Part shown: positions 54,732-63,513 of the stretch, in pieces
Numbering within the stretch: the stretch's first letter is position 1
Layout: each line of letters begins with the position of its first letter
Position numbers and translations under genes: made by a program
The notes under the pieces: generated by a model
The model's input: the letters and a program-made list of their open reading frames with translations, nothing else
What the model was told of the DNA's origin: nothing
Database searches by the model: none
Source: CAIWHR01 sp963724975
Lineage (GTDB): Bacteria; Pseudomonadota; Gammaproteobacteria; Burkholderiales; Casimicrobiaceae
Direction of reading: 5' to 3'
NCBI GenBank assembly: GCA_963724975.1
Contig: CAVRXB010000002.1
Span: forward strand, 1-64,000
Length of the DNA stretch: 64,000 nt

Positions 54732-54831
54732 GTCTCCCGTTGTTTGCCGCAGAGTCTAAGGGAACGGCGTGCCGCGCACAACAAACGGCGACGGCAATCT
54801 GTCGCGATGCGCCGTCTCTTCGCAGTGGCGA

Positions 54832-54847
54832 GTCGGCCGCCTCCTAC
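54832..54847 (-). promoter_or_regulatory. GTAGGA(G)-N4-CCGAC intergenic motif
   Basis: Minus strand reads GTAGGAGGCGGCCGAC, one mismatch in the first half. It is placed between the divergent TctC-like and csbD genes. Confidence 0.4.
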
Positions 54848-54939
54848 AGGGTCGAACATTTTTACATCGATGCATCCCAATATTGCGACTATCTGCTGAT
54901 TTTGCCGGGCCAACTCATTGATTAGTGAACGATTTGATG

Positions 54940-54955
54940 TGGCATGCGCGTTGCG
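54940..54955 (+). promoter_or_regulatory. Sigma-54 (-24/-12) promoter of csbD
   Basis: TGGCATGCGCGTTGCG matches TGGCACG-N4-TTGCW with the GG and GC exactly 10 bases apart. Predicted start of transcription is near 54966, giving a leader of about 48 bases before csbD. No other -24/-12 site of this quality was noticed in the intergenic regions. Confidence 0.72.
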
Positions 54956-55013
54956 AGCAGATTCACTAGCTCGGGCGATGGGCGCTCGACGATCACATGG
55001 CAAGGAGTTTTCG

Positions 55014-55238
55014 ATGAACTGGGACCGTATCGAAGGTAATTGGAAGCAGGTAAAGGGCAAGCTCAAGGAACAGTGGGGAAAGCTCACTGACGACGATTTC
55101 GACCGGATTGCCGGCAAGCGCGATCAGCTGGTCGGAAAGATCCAGGAGCAGTACGGGATCACCAAGGATGAAGCCGAAAAGCAGGTTGATAAATTTGGCG
55201 ATACCGTCCGCGACGACGATTTTCGTCGAAATCAATAG
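55014..55238 (+). CDS. CsbD-family stress protein
   Basis: 74 residues: MNWDRIEGNWKQVKGKLKEQ and WGKLTDDDFDRIAGKRDQLVGKI-type text define CsbD. In Bacillus the family is sigma-B controlled; here a sigma-54 promoter lies upstream. The upstream gene layout puts it first in a two-gene unit with the Cys-pair repeat protein. Confidence 0.93.
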   Translation: MNWDRIEGNWKQVKGKLKEQWGKLTDDDFDRIAGKRDQLVGKIQEQYGITKDEAEKQVDKFGDTVRDDDFRRNQ

Positions 55239-55248
55239 GGAGGCTGCA

Positions 55249-55824
55249 ATGAAGATCTCGAAACTGTTGCTCGTTCTCATCGCGGGCCTTGGTATGGCGG
55301 CCGGCGCCGGCGCCCAGACGATGAGCAAGGACGCGCACGACGACGCCTATAAGAAGGCCGAGGTGCAATACAAGACCGACAAGGCCGCGTGCGACGGCAT
55401 GTCGGGCAATGCCAAGGACGTTTGCGTCGAGGAAGCGAAGGGTAAGGAAAAGATCGCCAAGGCCGACGCCGACGCGGCGTACAAGAACACGCCCAAGGCG
55501 CGCGAAGCCGCTCGCACCGCGCATGCCGATGCCGCCTACGCGGTCGCCAAGGAGAAGTGCGACGACCTCGCCGGCAACCAAAAGGACGTTTGCGTGAAGG
55601 AAGCCAAGGCAGCGCATGTCAAGGCGACCGCCGACGCGAAGGTCGATCGTGTTGCCGCGGATACGCATAACACGGCAGCGGAAAAGACCGCCGCAGCCAA
55701 ACGTGACGCCGCGGAAGACAAGCGCGACGCGGACTACAAGGTCGCGATCGAGAAGTGCGATTCGCTGGCCGGCACGGCCAAGGACACGTGCGTCTCGAAC
55801 GCCAAGGCGCGATACAGCAAATAG
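55249..55824 (+). CDS. Secreted Ala/Lys-rich protein with three Cys-pair repeats
   Basis: 191 residues. Signal peptide (1-22, AGAGAQ). Three repeats of C-D-x-L/M-x-G-x-x-K-D-x-C-V place Cys pairs at 48/59, 104/115 and 170/181, always ten residues apart, on an otherwise helical Ala/Lys/Asp-rich backbone. It is probably periplasmic with three small disulfide loops. It starts 10 bases after csbD and is followed by a terminator. No function known. Confidence 0.82.
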   Translation: MKISKLLLVLIAGLGMAAGAGAQTMSKDAHDDAYKKAEVQYKTDKAACDGMSGNAKDVCVEEAKGKEKIAKADADAAYKNTPKAREAARTAHADAAYAVAKEKCDDLAGNQKDVCVKEAKAAHVKATADAKVDRVAADTHNTAAEKTAAAKRDAAEDKRDADYKVAIEKCDSLAGTAKDTCVSNAKARYSK

Positions 55825-55830
55825 CGCTCG

Positions 55831-55880
55831 GCCCCGGCCCGTGCGGAAATCGCAGTTCGCCGGGCCGGGGCTTCTATTTG
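55831..55880 (+). terminator. Terminator-like hairpin after the csbD operon
   Basis: GCCCCGGCCC (55831-55840) pairs perfectly with GGGCCGGGGC (55862-55871), then TTCTATTTG. The loop is 21 bases, and the T-run is interrupted. Confidence 0.7.
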
Positions 55881-56021
55881 CGCGGCCCGTGCCTGTGTAG
55901 GACGGACGGCTACACCGCAATGCGGGGGCTGCCGATCGCGTCGCCAACGCGAAGCCCGCAAAGTACCAGCGGCAATTGTCTTGAAGGGTGTTGTCGAGTC
56001 ATCAACCGAGTGAGGTCTTCA

Positions 56022-56189
56022 ATGCTCTATTACGCAGCTGTCTTCTTCGTTGTCGCGCTGATTGCCGCCGTGTTCGGGTTCGGCGGGATCGCCGTGGGTG
56101 CGGTCGAGATTGCAAAGGTCCTGTTCTTCATTTTCCTTGTGCTGTTCATCGTTTCGCTGGTGGTCGGAGTCTTGAGGCGCGGACCCTAG
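56022..56189 (+). CDS. DUF1328 (YtjA-like) small membrane protein
   Basis: 55 residues with two helices: MLYYAAVFFVVALIAAVFGF, GGIAVGAVEIAKVLFFIFL and VLRRGP, the DUF1328 signature. A GTAGGAC copy lies at 55897-55903 upstream, without the CCGAC half. Likely stress-linked like its neighbours. Confidence 0.9.
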   Translation: MLYYAAVFFVVALIAAVFGFGGIAVGAVEIAKVLFFIFLVLFIVSLVVGVLRRGP

Positions 56190-56210
56190 GCGGTGCAAGA
56201 GTGACGCACC

Positions 56211-56402
56211 ATGAGGCGTCTTAGTTTTATCGAGTTCGTCTGCATCGTGGCCATCGGCATGGCGATGGTCGAATTTGCGGCACGCGACCGGCAGGCGCAC
56301 GAAACGAACGCGTCGGTGCTCGCGGCGAAGCTCGCCGCAGCCGTCGACGCGACCCCTTCGCGCGATGCCGCCCTAGAGAAACCGGCGGGGAGAAAACCGT
56401 GA
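56211..56402 (+). CDS. Small hypothetical membrane protein
   Basis: 63 residues: one N-terminal helix (SFIEFVCIVAIGMAMVEFA) and an Ala-rich tail. It overlaps the next gene's GTG by GTGA, so the pair is coupled. The start is ATG 56211. Function unknown. Confidence 0.6.
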   Translation: MRRLSFIEFVCIVAIGMAMVEFAARDRQAHETNASVLAAKLAAAVDATPSRDAALEKPAGRKP

Positions 56403-56689
56403 ACACGCGACCCTTGGACGACGAACGGCTGGCATGCTCGCCGATGGGGCATCTCGAGTACGTGGTCGAGAGCCAGTTGGAGGGGCGGGTCGAGCGCTGG
56501 TTCGTCCTCCGGCCCAACGAGAAACTGGCGTCGAATTATCTCGAGAAGGGCTTGTCGCTCCCACGCGGATGCCGCGTCGTCGTCGAGGCCCATTCGCTGC
56601 GTCCTGTCGGCGTGCTTCCGGGCGAGGTCCAGGCGCCCGCCCCCGCAGCAGCAGGCTACAACCCCTACTTCGAACTACCTCCGGCCTAA
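56399..56689 (+). CDS. Conserved hypothetical protein
   Basis: 96 residues from GTG 56399: ACSPMGHLEYVVESQLEGRV, ERWFVLRPNEKLASNYL, then a Pro-rich end. It is soluble, mixed alpha/beta, and I do not recognise the family. Coupled to the preceding gene by GTGA overlap; the transglutaminase follows 17 bases later. Confidence 0.62.
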   Translation: MNTRPLDDERLACSPMGHLEYVVESQLEGRVERWFVLRPNEKLASNYLEKGLSLPRGCRVVVEAHSLRPVGVLPGEVQAPAPAAAGYNPYFELPPA

Positions 56690-56706
56690 CGGCATCGCAC
56701 CGGATC

Positions 56707-57600
56707 ATGCGATGCGATCTGCGGGAAATTGCCGACAGTCGTGTCCGCTTGCGCTATAGCGTCGAGCTCCACTACAACGCGACGGGGGAGGCGGATTTTC
56801 TGCTCAATGTGCATGCGGCGAAAACCGATCGCCAGTTGGTGGTCGAGGAGGGTTTCGAGCTCGCGCCGGGCAGCCCTTACTCGTTGACTGCCGATCCGGC
56901 GACAGGCAACCGCATCGTTTCATTCAGTGCCGACCCCGGCAGCCTCACCGCGAGGTATGAAGCGCTGGTCGACATTGCGCATCGGATCGTCGATCCCGAC
57001 GACGTGGTCTGCGAAAGCCCAGCTGCGTTGCCGGTTTCGACGCTGCGCTTTCTATATCCCAGCCGCTATTGCCAGTCCGATCTCGTTTCGCAGCAGGCTT
57101 GGGACACGTTTGGACAGCTGCCGCGCGGTTACGGCCAGGTGCGGGCCGTCCGTGACTGGGTCAACCAGAACTGCCGGTTTCAGGTCGGCACGTCCAACAG
57201 CGCGACCTCCGCGATCGAGACGCTGCGCGACGGGGTCGGTGTGTGCCGGGATTTTGCCCACACGATGATTGCCTATTGCCGCGCCCTCAATTACCCCGCG
57301 CGATTCGTGACCGGCGTCGACTATGGCGCGGATCCCGCGCTCGGCCCGCCGGATTTCCATGCCTACGTCGAAGTCTTCATCGGTGGCACGTGGTTCATCT
57401 TCGACCCCTCGGGCATTTCGCCGATCACGGGGCTCGTGCGCATTGCGACGGGGCGCGATGCGGCGGAAGTTTCGTTTGCGACCATATTTGGCCCAGTGGT
57501 GACCGGGATGCCACGCGTGGTTGTCGATGCGATCGACGATCCCGCCCAGGGATTCGTCACGCCGGTCACCACCGATTTGGCGGTTTCCACCGCCGATTGA
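56707..57600 (+). CDS. Transglutaminase-like cysteine protease family protein
   Basis: 297 residues. N-terminal beta domain (about 1-125), then the transglutaminase core with Cys180 (GVGVCRDFAHT), His218 (FHAYVEV) and Asp233 (FDPSG), a full triad. No signal peptide. Such proteins are usually proteases or isopeptidases, often near circularly permuted ATP-grasp genes, which are absent here. Last gene of the 56211 group. Confidence 0.9.
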   Translation: MRCDLREIADSRVRLRYSVELHYNATGEADFLLNVHAAKTDRQLVVEEGFELAPGSPYSLTADPATGNRIVSFSADPGSLTARYEALVDIAHRIVDPDDVVCESPAALPVSTLRFLYPSRYCQSDLVSQQAWDTFGQLPRGYGQVRAVRDWVNQNCRFQVGTSNSATSAIETLRDGVGVCRDFAHTMIAYCRALNYPARFVTGVDYGADPALGPPDFHAYVEVFIGGTWFIFDPSGISPITGLVRIATGRDAAEVSFATIFGPVVTGMPRVVVDAIDDPAQGFVTPVTTDLAVSTAD

Positions 57601-57613
57601 TTGAGCCCTCTCG

Positions 57614-59017
57614 CTAGGGCGCCTCGACCACCTGAGGAGTCCCCGATTCCGCGTCCCGCTGTCGTGGCGTCGGAATGTTGACTTCGATGATCGTACCTCC
57701 TTCGGGGCGGCGGCCGATCGAAAACTCTCCGTGCATTGCCCTCACGCGCTGGCGCATGCCCGCGATGCCGTGCGACAACCTGTTGCTCTGGGCGTCGTCC
57801 GGGATTCCGACACCGTCGTCCTCGATCAGCAACGTAACATCGTCGGCGGTCAGCGAAAGATCGACCGTGACGTTCTTGGCGCGCGCGTATTTCACGATGT
57901 TGGTAAGCGCTTCCTGGACGATCCGGTACAACGCGATCGCGAGCGCCGGATCGATGGTCGAATCCTCGGGCGGCATCTCGATTGTGCATTGCAGGCCGGC
58001 GCGGTCGCAGATCTCATGTACCTGCCAATCGATCGCCGCGGGCAGACCGAGATTGTCGAGCAACGTCGGCCTTAGCTCCTCGATGATGCGCCGCTTGGTT
58101 TCGACGCCGTCATCGAGCGTCTGCAGCGTCCGGTCGAGCTTGGCAGCCGCCTCGGGATCGCGCTCGCGCAATCGCTTCTCGACCCATGCCACATCCATCT
58201 TGGCGCTTACGAGAATCCCGCCGAGTTCGTCATGGATGTCACGGGCGAGCTTCGATTTTTCTTCCTCGCGAACGACTTGCAGGTGGTTGGAGAGCTCCGA
58301 GAGTGCGGCCGTGCGCTCCTCGATAATGGCTTCGAGGCGCAGCTTGTCGTCCTGCGCGCTACGCCGTCGCTGCTCGCGCTGCCGCGTATCCCGGCTGGCA
58401 AGTAGCCAGACGATCAGCAGCAGCACGACAGTGAATGCCGTCATCACTTGCATGCCGACACGGGCAAAAGCAATATCGGCCGCCCAGCGCCGTGTCGCCT
58501 CGTCGAGCTCGCGGCGATGGTCCGCTGTCATGTTGTCGATGGCGGCGCGGATTTCGTCCATCGCCCGTTTACCGATGCCGGTGTCCATGAGTGCCTGAGC
58601 GACCGCGGGTCCATCCTTCTTGTAAAGCGCGATCGCAGCTTCGAGCTCGGAAAGTTTCCTTCCCACGAGCGCATTGATTGTGCCGAGGAGATCGCGTTCG
58701 GCGGTAGTGCCGTTTTCGACCAGCATCTCCCGCAGCCGGTGAAACGAACGGTCGATCTTGGGGAGCGCGGCGTTGTAGGGCTCGAGATACTCTTCGTTCC
58801 CGGTCAGTAGGTACCCGCGCTCGCCCGTTTCGGCATTGACAACAAGCGCCATCGTTTCCAGCAGGTTGGCCTGCATTTCGAGGGCGACTGCCATTTGCCG
58901 GTTGGCGATTTCAAGGCGGCGAAAACCGAGCTCGGCATAGACCGCGATCGCGAGCGAAACCAGAATCCCCATTACCAGGGGAATGACAATCTTGAGCGGG
59001 AGGACCGATTTGACCAC
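57614..59017 (-). CDS. CHASE3 sensor histidine kinase (HisKA_3)
   Basis: 467 residues. TM helix 8-30, periplasmic CHASE3 domain (about 40-180, VVNAETGERGYLLTGNEEYL), TM helix 190-207, HisKA_3 with His262 (LARDIHDELGG), HATPase with EALTNIVKYA and DDGVGI. HisKA_3 kinases pair with NarL-type regulators; the one at 49747 is the only such regulator in the window. Convergent with the transglutaminase gene. Confidence 0.93.
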   Translation of the reverse strand: MVKSVLPLKIVIPLVMGILVSLAIAVYAELGFRRLEIANRQMAVALEMQANLLETMALVVNAETGERGYLLTGNEEYLEPYNAALPKIDRSFHRLREMLVENGTTAERDLLGTINALVGRKLSELEAAIALYKKDGPAVAQALMDTGIGKRAMDEIRAAIDNMTADHRRELDEATRRWAADIAFARVGMQVMTAFTVVLLLIVWLLASRDTRQREQRRRSAQDDKLRLEAIIEERTAALSELSNHLQVVREEEKSKLARDIHDELGGILVSAKMDVAWVEKRLRERDPEAAAKLDRTLQTLDDGVETKRRIIEELRPTLLDNLGLPAAIDWQVHEICDRAGLQCTIEMPPEDSTIDPALAIALYRIVQEALTNIVKYARAKNVTVDLSLTADDVTLLIEDDGVGIPDDAQSNRLSHGIAGMRQRVRAMHGEFSIGRRPEGGTIIEVNIPTPRQRDAESGTPQVVEAP

Positions 59018-59182
59018 GTCGCATCCGGAGCCGATTCGGGATCAGAGCCCAAGTATAGCCCGCGTCGAAAATCTCAGTGCCACTCGGGTACGGTACACGC
59101 AGATCGCACTCGCGTTTTGCGAGTCGCTCGTGGATTTGGCTTCGCGGTGTTGGAAGCCGAGAAGGCCGGCGGCCGCAATGGC

Positions 59183-59377
59183 TCAGTGCGTCGCCGTTGC
59201 GCGCGGGACCTGCGAGGTTTCGAGTCCCGCGGGATGAGGCGCAAGGGCTCCGCCTTCGTTCTCCCAACATTCGGTCTCACGCGGCGCCGTAGCGATCCGC
59301 GCACGGCGATGGTCGAGCCAGCGCTTGAAGGCCCAAAACGCGGCTGCCAGTGCCGCTACCGTAACGATTCGGTTCAT
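59183..59377 (-). CDS. Small hypothetical protein
   Basis: 64 residues: MNRIVTVAALAAAFWAFKRW (membrane helix or signal), then a polar tail. GGGAGG precedes ATG 59377 at good spacing. No family seen. It may be cotranscribed with the kinase gene 165 bases downstream. Confidence 0.55.
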   Translation of the reverse strand: MNRIVTVAALAAAFWAFKRWLDHRRARIATAPRETECWENEGGALAPHPAGLETSQVPRATATH

Positions 59378-59439
59378 GAGCGTGACCTCCCAGGTTCTCG
59401 CAACGAATCAGTTCGAATCAGGGCCGGGTTGTCTCGCGC

Positions 59440-59848
59440 CTATTGCTTCTGGGGCTCGAGCGAGGGCGAGGAGTGGTTGTTGCCGTGCCCCGCCAAGGGC
59501 ATCGCGTTTTGTTCGTCCTCCTTGGTAAGCGATCCCATCGGGTTCGTCGCCGGGCTGTCGACTGCCGTCCCCGAGGCCCTTCGTTGTGTCGCCGCCGGTC
59601 GGTTGCTGAGAATTCGTATCGCTGGCTGCGGGCGCAGGCGTGTCGCTCGGCGCAGGCGTCGCATCGCTGGCGGCGGGTCCCGGGAGAGCGGGCGATGAAA
59701 TCGGCGACGTCGTCGTCGGTTCCGGTGTTGTTGCCGTGGTCGCCGTCGTCGTCATCGCAGTCTTGTCGTTCGGTGTCGGTGCCTCCTTGCAAGCCGCGAG
59801 CGCAAGCGCGCAAACGATTACAGCGGTAAGAGTGTAGGCAGGTTGCAT
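59440..59848 (-). pseudogene. Lipoprotein, split by an apparent frameshift
   Basis: From ATG 59848 a lipoprotein signal with lipobox LAAC (residues 17-20) leads into a Thr/Pro/Ala-rich linker ending near GGDTTKG. The expected C-terminus (NPMGSLTKEDEQNAMPLAGH, then GNNHSSPS) lies one frame over and stops at 59440. The junction is around 59557-59575, in a G-rich run, and equals one extra base. In the unshifted frame the tail is Arg/Gly/Pro noise. Homologues recalled from related bacteria end in a similar TK-E-x-AMPLxGQ-type tail (memory, not searched). Confidence 0.7.
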
Positions 59849-59943
59849 CGCAAATTCCTCGGACAATTGAGTTCCAGACAAATTTCCGCTCACAGCATAG
59901 GAATGGCCTCTTCGCGCCGACAGCCGGGATAGACCGAACCGCG

Positions 59944-59959
59944 TGTAGGACTTTGCCGA
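59944..59959 (+). promoter_or_regulatory. GTAGGAC-N4-CCGAC intergenic motif
   Basis: GTAGGACTTTGCCGAC, an exact motif, lies between the divergent lipoprotein and small membrane protein genes, 133 bases before ATG 60092. Confidence 0.45.
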
Positions 59960-60091
59960 CGCCCCTTCACGGGACGTCGCCGTCGGGCGACGTCGGAACC
60001 CTCCCACACTGAAATGCAGCGCTCGCCGATCTCTTGCGCGCGATGCGCGGCCTACATTGCGCTCATTACGTTCTAACTTGGAGTGACGAAG

Positions 60092-60391
60092 ATGAAGAAC
60101 CTGAGTAGCAGACTGAGCCGCGGCTGGTCGGAGGCAATTGCTGTCTTGCTTGGAATGGGTATCGTGACGCCCGCATTTGGCGCCGCCCTCCGACTGCCGT
60201 TCGACATGGCGTTTTCGGAGACGGACTACATCCTGGGCGGTTTTCTGCTTGTGCTGATCGTGGCACTGGTGGTCAGCATTACGATGGACCATACGCGCGA
60301 GGAACGTTCAAGCAACGAGGATCGTTCAAGCGTGAAGCCGCACTCCGAAGGCCCGGATCTGCGGTGGTGGAAGGGCCACCCCCAAGCGTAA
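60092..60391 (+). CDS. Small membrane protein
   Basis: 99 residues: two helices (AIAVLLGMGIVTPAFGAAL and DYILGGFLLVLIVALVVSIT), then a charged tail. GGAG lies 8 bases before ATG 60092; GTG 60083 is an alternative. Its TAA overlaps the next ATG (TAATG), so the two are coupled. No family recognised. Confidence 0.68.
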   Translation: MKNLSSRLSRGWSEAIAVLLGMGIVTPAFGAALRLPFDMAFSETDYILGGFLLVLIVALVVSITMDHTREERSSNEDRSSVKPHSEGPDLRWWKGHPQA

Positions 60392-60732
60392 TGACAACCG
60401 CGATGCCAGCCCGTTTTCTGACGGCCGGACTTCGCTTTTTCGCGACGGCGTTGCTGTTTGGTTTCGTGCTTCTGGCGGTGGCGCCGATCGATGCTGTTCG
60501 GCTGTTGTGCCTGTTCGCGCTGGTGTGCGCTGCGGCCGGTTTCATCCTGCACTTCGTCGCGCTGCGCGCGATCGATCCGGACGCACTGGCCGCCCTGACG
60601 GCGCAAACCGGATCGCATTTCCGGAGTTTGCGCAATGACCTCGGCGCGCGTTCAGCGCGACCCACGAGGCGACCGAGACGTCTGGCCCTGCGCTCTCCGG
60701 TAGGCAAATACTATCGAGAAAGGAGTCCGTGA
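60391..60732 (+). CDS. Small membrane protein, coupled to its neighbours
   Basis: 113 residues with two helices (FFATALLFGFVLLAVAP and LLCLFALVCAAAGFILHFVA) and an Arg-rich tail. ATG 60391 overlaps the upstream stop, and its own TGA overlaps the entericidin ATG. Function unknown. Confidence 0.65.
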   Translation: MTTAMPARFLTAGLRFFATALLFGFVLLAVAPIDAVRLLCLFALVCAAAGFILHFVALRAIDPDALAALTAQTGSHFRSLRNDLGARSARPTRRPRRLALRSPVGKYYRERSP

Positions 60733-60882
60733 TGAGAAAGCTCATGGCGATGCTGCTTGCTTTGTCGCTTCGCTTCCCCTATCCTGCTGACGGCTTGCAA
60801 CACCATTGGCGGCGCAGGCGCCGACATCGAGAGCGCCGGCAGGTCACTCAAGAACGAGGCCAACGAGCACAAGCACTATTGA
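60732..60882 (+). pseudogene. Entericidin-type lipoprotein with frameshift in signal peptide
   Basis: ATG 60732 gives MRKLMAMLLALSL; after one surplus base near 60771 the next frame reads ASPILLTACNTIGGAGADIE then SAGRSLKNEANEHKHY and stops at 60882. That is a complete entericidin A/B lipoprotein with lipobox LTAC. In the unshifted frame the product is Arg/His noise. An intact paralogue is at 63571-63720. Confidence 0.8.
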
Positions 60883-60907
60883 TTGAAGGACGAGACGTTC
60901 CCCCAGC

Positions 60908-60929
60908 CGCACGCTTGATTGTGCGTGCG
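60908..60929 (+). other. Hairpin between entericidin and crystallin genes
   Basis: CGCACGC (60908-60914) pairs with GCGTGCG (60923-60929) around an 8-base loop. A G-run follows rather than a T-run, so termination is doubtful. Confidence 0.4.
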
Positions 60930-60955
60930 CGGGGGATCCATGATCGGAGGTTCGT

Positions 60956-61733
60956 ATGCGAATGCCAATGAGGACGCTTCTGGGTGTCGCCATCATCGGC
61001 TTGGCCGCCCACGCAGCTGCCCAGATCACTTTCTACGAAGGCGATGGCTTCCGCGGTCGCGCGTTTACGATCGATGGGACCGTCTTCAATTTCGACCGCA
61101 CGGGATTCAATGACCGCGCGCAGTCGGCAGTGGTCGGTGGCGGGGCTTGGGAGGTGTGCGAACACGCGGAGTTCCAGGGCCGTTGCACGATCCTGCGACC
61201 CGGCAATTACGACTCGCTCGACGGGATCGGCATGTCCCGACGCATCTCCTCGGCACGACCGGTCGGAGCCGGCGTTCCCGCACCCGTCGGCGGCGCCGGT
61301 GTATTCACCTCCGCCGGAACGCCTGTACGAGGCACAGGTGACCTCAGTGCGCGCCGTGGGCGGTCCCCCCGAGCAGCGATGCTGGGTCGAACGCCAGCAG
61401 GTGTACGAGAGTAGCGGCCCCAACATCCCCGGGGCAATCTTAGGTGGCGTGATCGGCGGCGTTCTGGGTCACCAGATTGGCGGTGGCCGCGGCAAGGACG
61501 TCGCCACCGCGGGCGGCGCGGTCGCCGGCGCGGCGATCGGCTCCAACGTGGGTCGCGGTAGCAACGTTTCCGAACGCGACGTGCAGCGCTGCGCGGATGT
61601 GTCGAGCAGCTTCCAACCGGCCTATTGGGACGTCACGTACGTCTTCCAGGGCGTGGAGCACCGCGCGCAACTGAGCGCGCCGCCCGCAGGGCCGACGATT
61701 ACCGTCAACGGCTACGGGGAGCCGCGTGGGTAA
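60956..61733 (+). pseudogene. Second crystallin-fold/glycine-zipper protein, apparent frameshift
   Basis: The N-terminal frame from ATG 60956 gives a signal peptide (LAAHAAAQ) and crystallin-like module (ITFYEGDGFRGRAF, WEVCEHAEFQGRCTIL), then leaves register near 61255-61320. One frame over the protein continues through VRAVGGPPEQRCWVE, the glycine zipper GVIGGVLGHQIGGGRGKD and the end TITVNGYGEP. Both halves match the intact paralogue at 717-1517 in order, so this is one gene with one extra base (or two missing). Confidence 0.82.
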
Positions 61734-61754
61734 ATCCCGGGAATAGGAACCGCC

Positions 61755-61784
61755 AAGGCGGCCATCTTGGCCGCCTTTTTCTTG
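61755..61784 (+). terminator. Rho-independent terminator after the second crystallin gene
   Basis: AAGGCGGCC (61755-61763) pairs with GGCCGCCTT (61769-61777), followed by TTTCTT. Confidence 0.88.
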
Positions 61785-61828
61785 ATCCCGCGCGGAAGTC
61801 GGATCGGATACCGACCGATCGGCGCGTT

Positions 61829-63408
61829 CTACAGCATGCCGTCGATGGGTAACAGCGAGAGCATCCTGATGACTGTGCGCTTGCCTGCGTCGACGTCGGG
61901 ATCGGCGTCGAATCGCGTCGGCTTGCCGTCGACCTCGGTGATCCATTGAATCGAACGCCCCGTTGACGCGCTTTCGAGCGCGAGCTGGTAGCTGTTCGCC
62001 GGCTGCACGATCGCCTCGAAACGCGACGCTATGTCGGCCGCGATCTTGGGGCTGTCGATGATGATTCCGATCTCTGTATTGATGTCGAGCGAACGCTGAT
62101 CGAAGTTCATCGAACCAACGAATGCGCGTCGTCGGTCGATCACGAAGACTTTGGCGTGCAAGCCGAAATGCTCCGAGCTTCCCGATTTGATCGTTCCGTG
62201 TCCGTCCTGCGGCTTTCCGAGCATCGGGCGGACTTCGTAGAGCTCGCAGCCCGCCTCGAGCAAGGGTTCGCGGTATTTCATATACCCGACATGGACGACA
62301 GGCATGTCGGTCGATGCCAGGGAATTCGTGAGGATTCGCACGCGCACGCCGCGCTCGCGCAGGCGCCGGATCAACGCCATTTCGGATTCGCCGGGGACGA
62401 GGTACGGCGTGACGATAATGAGCTCGCGTTGCGTGTCTTCAACTGCCGCGGCAACGCGCTCCCACATGAATCTCCCTGGTGCCTCCGACGCCGGTCTTGG
62501 CCTTGTCCGGGAGGTCGTAGGCGATCGACGCGCGTGCCCAGACGAGCGGCAGCTTGCCAGACAACAACTGATCCAGAAGCTTGCGTCTTGGGGAGCGACC
62601 GAATGTATTCGCTGTCGGCCATTTTCTCGCGGTGCGACGCCAGGACTTGGCGAGTCTTGTCGAGCTCCGCCTGCGACGGCGCGCCTGGTAGCAGCCTCGC
62701 GGCCGGAATCGCGAGACGATCGTTCCAGTAGAGATCGAAGCTCCGCGAAAGCGCCTGTACCATGGGTCCGACAACCAAAAGGTCGAAGTCGCCGAGCTCG
62801 ACCTTGCTGCTCGCCTGGTAGTACGCATCGCCGACGTTGCGACCGCCGGTGAGGGCGACGGCGTTGTCGCCGATGAACAGTTTGTTGTGCATCCGATAAT
62901 TGAGACGGCGGCTACCGACGACGAACTCGGCCCAGCGAAGGGGAGTCAGCTCGCGTCGCACGATGAACGGATTGAAGATGCGGATCTCGATATTCGGGTG
63001 CGCTGCCAGCGGGCGAATTTTGGAATCGGCCTCGAAGGCCTCCGCGTCGTCGATCAACATTCGGACGCGAACGCCGCGATCGGCCGCCCGCAGCAGCGAG
63101 TCGAGCAGCAGCTTGCCGGTGTCGTCCTCACGCAGCAGAAAATACTGCACGTCGAGCGTGCGCTCGGCTTTTTCGGCGATCTCGAGGTGCAGCGCGAAAG
63201 TGTCGGTGCCGTCGATCAGCAGGCGAAATCCGGACAGACCCTTATTGGCATTCTCGCGCGCGGCAACACTTTTTCCGAGCTTTGTTTTACCGGGATCGGC
63301 AAGCGCCGTAGACGCCGGCTTCGGGCCGTCCATGCCAGGCGGCAGGCTCGCGCATCCGGCGCCCAGCAGTGCGGACGCCACCATCGCAGCCGCGATGATC
63401 GCGCGCAT
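61829..63408 (-). pseudogene. Phospholipase D-family lipoprotein with two apparent frameshifts
   Basis: From ATG 63408 the first part has a lipobox (LLGAGC, Cys19) and HKD motif one, HNKLFIGD. Near 62575-62600 the frame shifts to one reading DQLLSGKLPLVWARASIAYD, and near 62455-62500 it shifts again to a frame starting WERVAAAVEDTQRELIIVTP with HKD motif two, HAKVFVID, ending at 61829. Both shifts equal one extra base. When joined, the protein is a full two-domain cardiolipin synthase/PLD-like enzyme of about 525 residues. Confidence 0.8.
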
Positions 63409-63513
63409 TCCTCCAAGAGTCCGGCCGATCCCGCACGTTGGCTGGCCACGATTCTGCAATCAAGGTCCGGGTTTCATCCAACGGTGCTCCCCACTAGTGG
63501 TATTTATGCGAAT

